Shown piece by piece: positions 63,703-64,000 of a DNA stretch of 64,000 bases (position 1 is the stretch's first letter; each line of letters begins with the position of its first letter). Both the position numbers and the translations under genes were made by a program. The notes beneath the pieces are model-generated. The model was not told where the DNA came from. It ran no database searches and saw nothing but the letters and a program-made list of their open reading frames with translations. The stretch lies in NCBI GenBank assembly GCA_002050165.1, contig MWSW01000010.1, positions 124,001 to 188,000 of the forward strand, given 5' to 3'. The DNA comes from Candidatus Tepidiaquacellales bacterium OLB4/UTCHB1. Its GTDB lineage: Bacteria; Bacteroidota; Ignavibacteria; Tepidaquicellales; Tepidaquicellaceae.

Positions 63703-64000
63703 TTCACTACTTTTTTTAAAAAATTTCCGGTATATGAATTCTTAACCTTTGCGACGTCCTCCGGAGTTCCGCAAGCTACTATCTCTCCACCTTTATCACC
63801 ACTTTCGGGACCAAGATCTATTATCCAATCTGCACATTTAATAACATCAAGGTTATGTTCAATAACAATAACAGAATGACCTTTATTAATCAATTCATTA
63901 AAACATTTTAATAACTTTGATATGTCATGAAAATGTAATCCGGTCGTGGGTTCATCGAATATAAATAGCGAGTTACTCCCCTTTTCTCTGAACGTAAGAT
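63699..64000 (-). CDS. uvrA: excinuclease ABC subunit A, C-terminal part (gene runs off the window)
   Basis: The frame is open to the window edge and encodes the last ~100 residues. Walker [16 protein letters not shown] and the H-loop [11 protein letters not shown] are followed by the standard UvrA end: [24 protein letters not shown]. UvrA recognises DNA damage with UvrB in nucleotide excision repair. It is the promoter-proximal visible gene of the uvrA-DUF6132-secreted protein-sodA run. Confidence 0.96.
   Translation of the reverse strand, partial: LTFREKGSNSLFIFDEPTTGLHFHDISKLLKCFNELINKGHSVIVIEHNLDVIKCADWIIDLGPESGDKGGEIVACGTPEDVAKVKNSYTGNFLKKVVK

Noticed and set aside
1-64000. CRISPR arrays, transposons, integrases, prophage, tRNA or toxin-antitoxin genes
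   Set aside because: I looked for regular repeats, transposase motifs, tRNA T-loop signatures and small paired ORFs and found none I could support.

Overview
The window looks like ordinary chromosome from a bacterium of the Ignavibacteria/Bacteroidota side of the tree. The evidence is a secreted protein ending in a type IX secretion sorting domain with the NYPNPFNP signature, intergenic sequences matching the Bacteroidota-type promoter (TTG, 19-20 nt, TAnnTTTG), many TTG starts with weak or absent Shine-Dalgarno sequences, AT-rich spacers, and a Mrp protein without the CxxC motif. I saw no transposase, integrase, phage gene, CRISPR array, tRNA or toxin-antitoxin pair. The placement is an inference from these traits, not a database match.

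Layout. 1-2794: end of a possible + strand gene, then aceE on the - strand. 3044-10213: a T9SS cargo protein, a membrane protein with a spermidine-synthase-like core, pfkA and an amino acid permease. 10302-15395: tal-gcvT-comB-ftsK. 15392-18266 (-): HIT protein, aldehyde dehydrogenase and deoC. 18421-28021 (+): an 11-gene run (S9 peptidase, SPOR lipoprotein, carA, folD, prmA, ppx, mscS-like, two cupins, DMT-like transporter, OsmC) closed by a good terminator. 28113 (-): carbonic anhydrase. 28914-35493: Clp-fold SDH_sah-like protein, divergent transketolase, cmk and rpsA with a structured leader. 35619-40963: purC-psd-pssA, a cysteine desulfurase (-), then pgsA-HU-ruvX-AlbA_2. 41061-43586 (-): fused FTCD and a Cof-type HAD phosphatase. 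43812-46192: a membrane protein with a degenerate PP2C-like domain and a small secreted protein. 46423-50327: mrp-nfu, a nucleotidyltransferase with a DUF4097 protein (-), and nadA. 50331-54235 (-): rnpB, C4 zinc-ribbon protein, a reduced Nif3, metF and a TolB-like propeller. 54403-59667: arfB-pgeF, MFS and M50 protease (-), CPBP protease-cdsA. 59752-64000: acidic unknown, thioredoxin-like, gpmA and HAD; then on the - strand sodA, a secreted protein, a DUF6132-like protein and the uvrA 3' end.

Function. Most genes are housekeeping: central carbon (aceE, pfkA, tal, transketolase, gpmA), one-carbon and folate (gcvT, folD, metF, ftcD), phospholipids (cdsA, pssA, psd, pgsA), Fe-S handling (cysteine desulfurase, mrp, nfu), NAD, translation, and DNA segregation and repair. 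deoC next to an aldehyde dehydrogenase suggests deoxyribose breakdown through acetaldehyde to acetate.

I did not find a convincing new multi-gene system. The items most worth a second look are the rpsA leader with two mutually exclusive hairpins, a palindrome lying between the predicted promoter elements of nadA, the Nif3 remnant in a Nif3/zinc-ribbon/rnpB cluster, the SDH_sah-like protein, the membrane-anchored PP2C-like pseudo-enzyme, and a predicted leaderless M50 protease mRNA.
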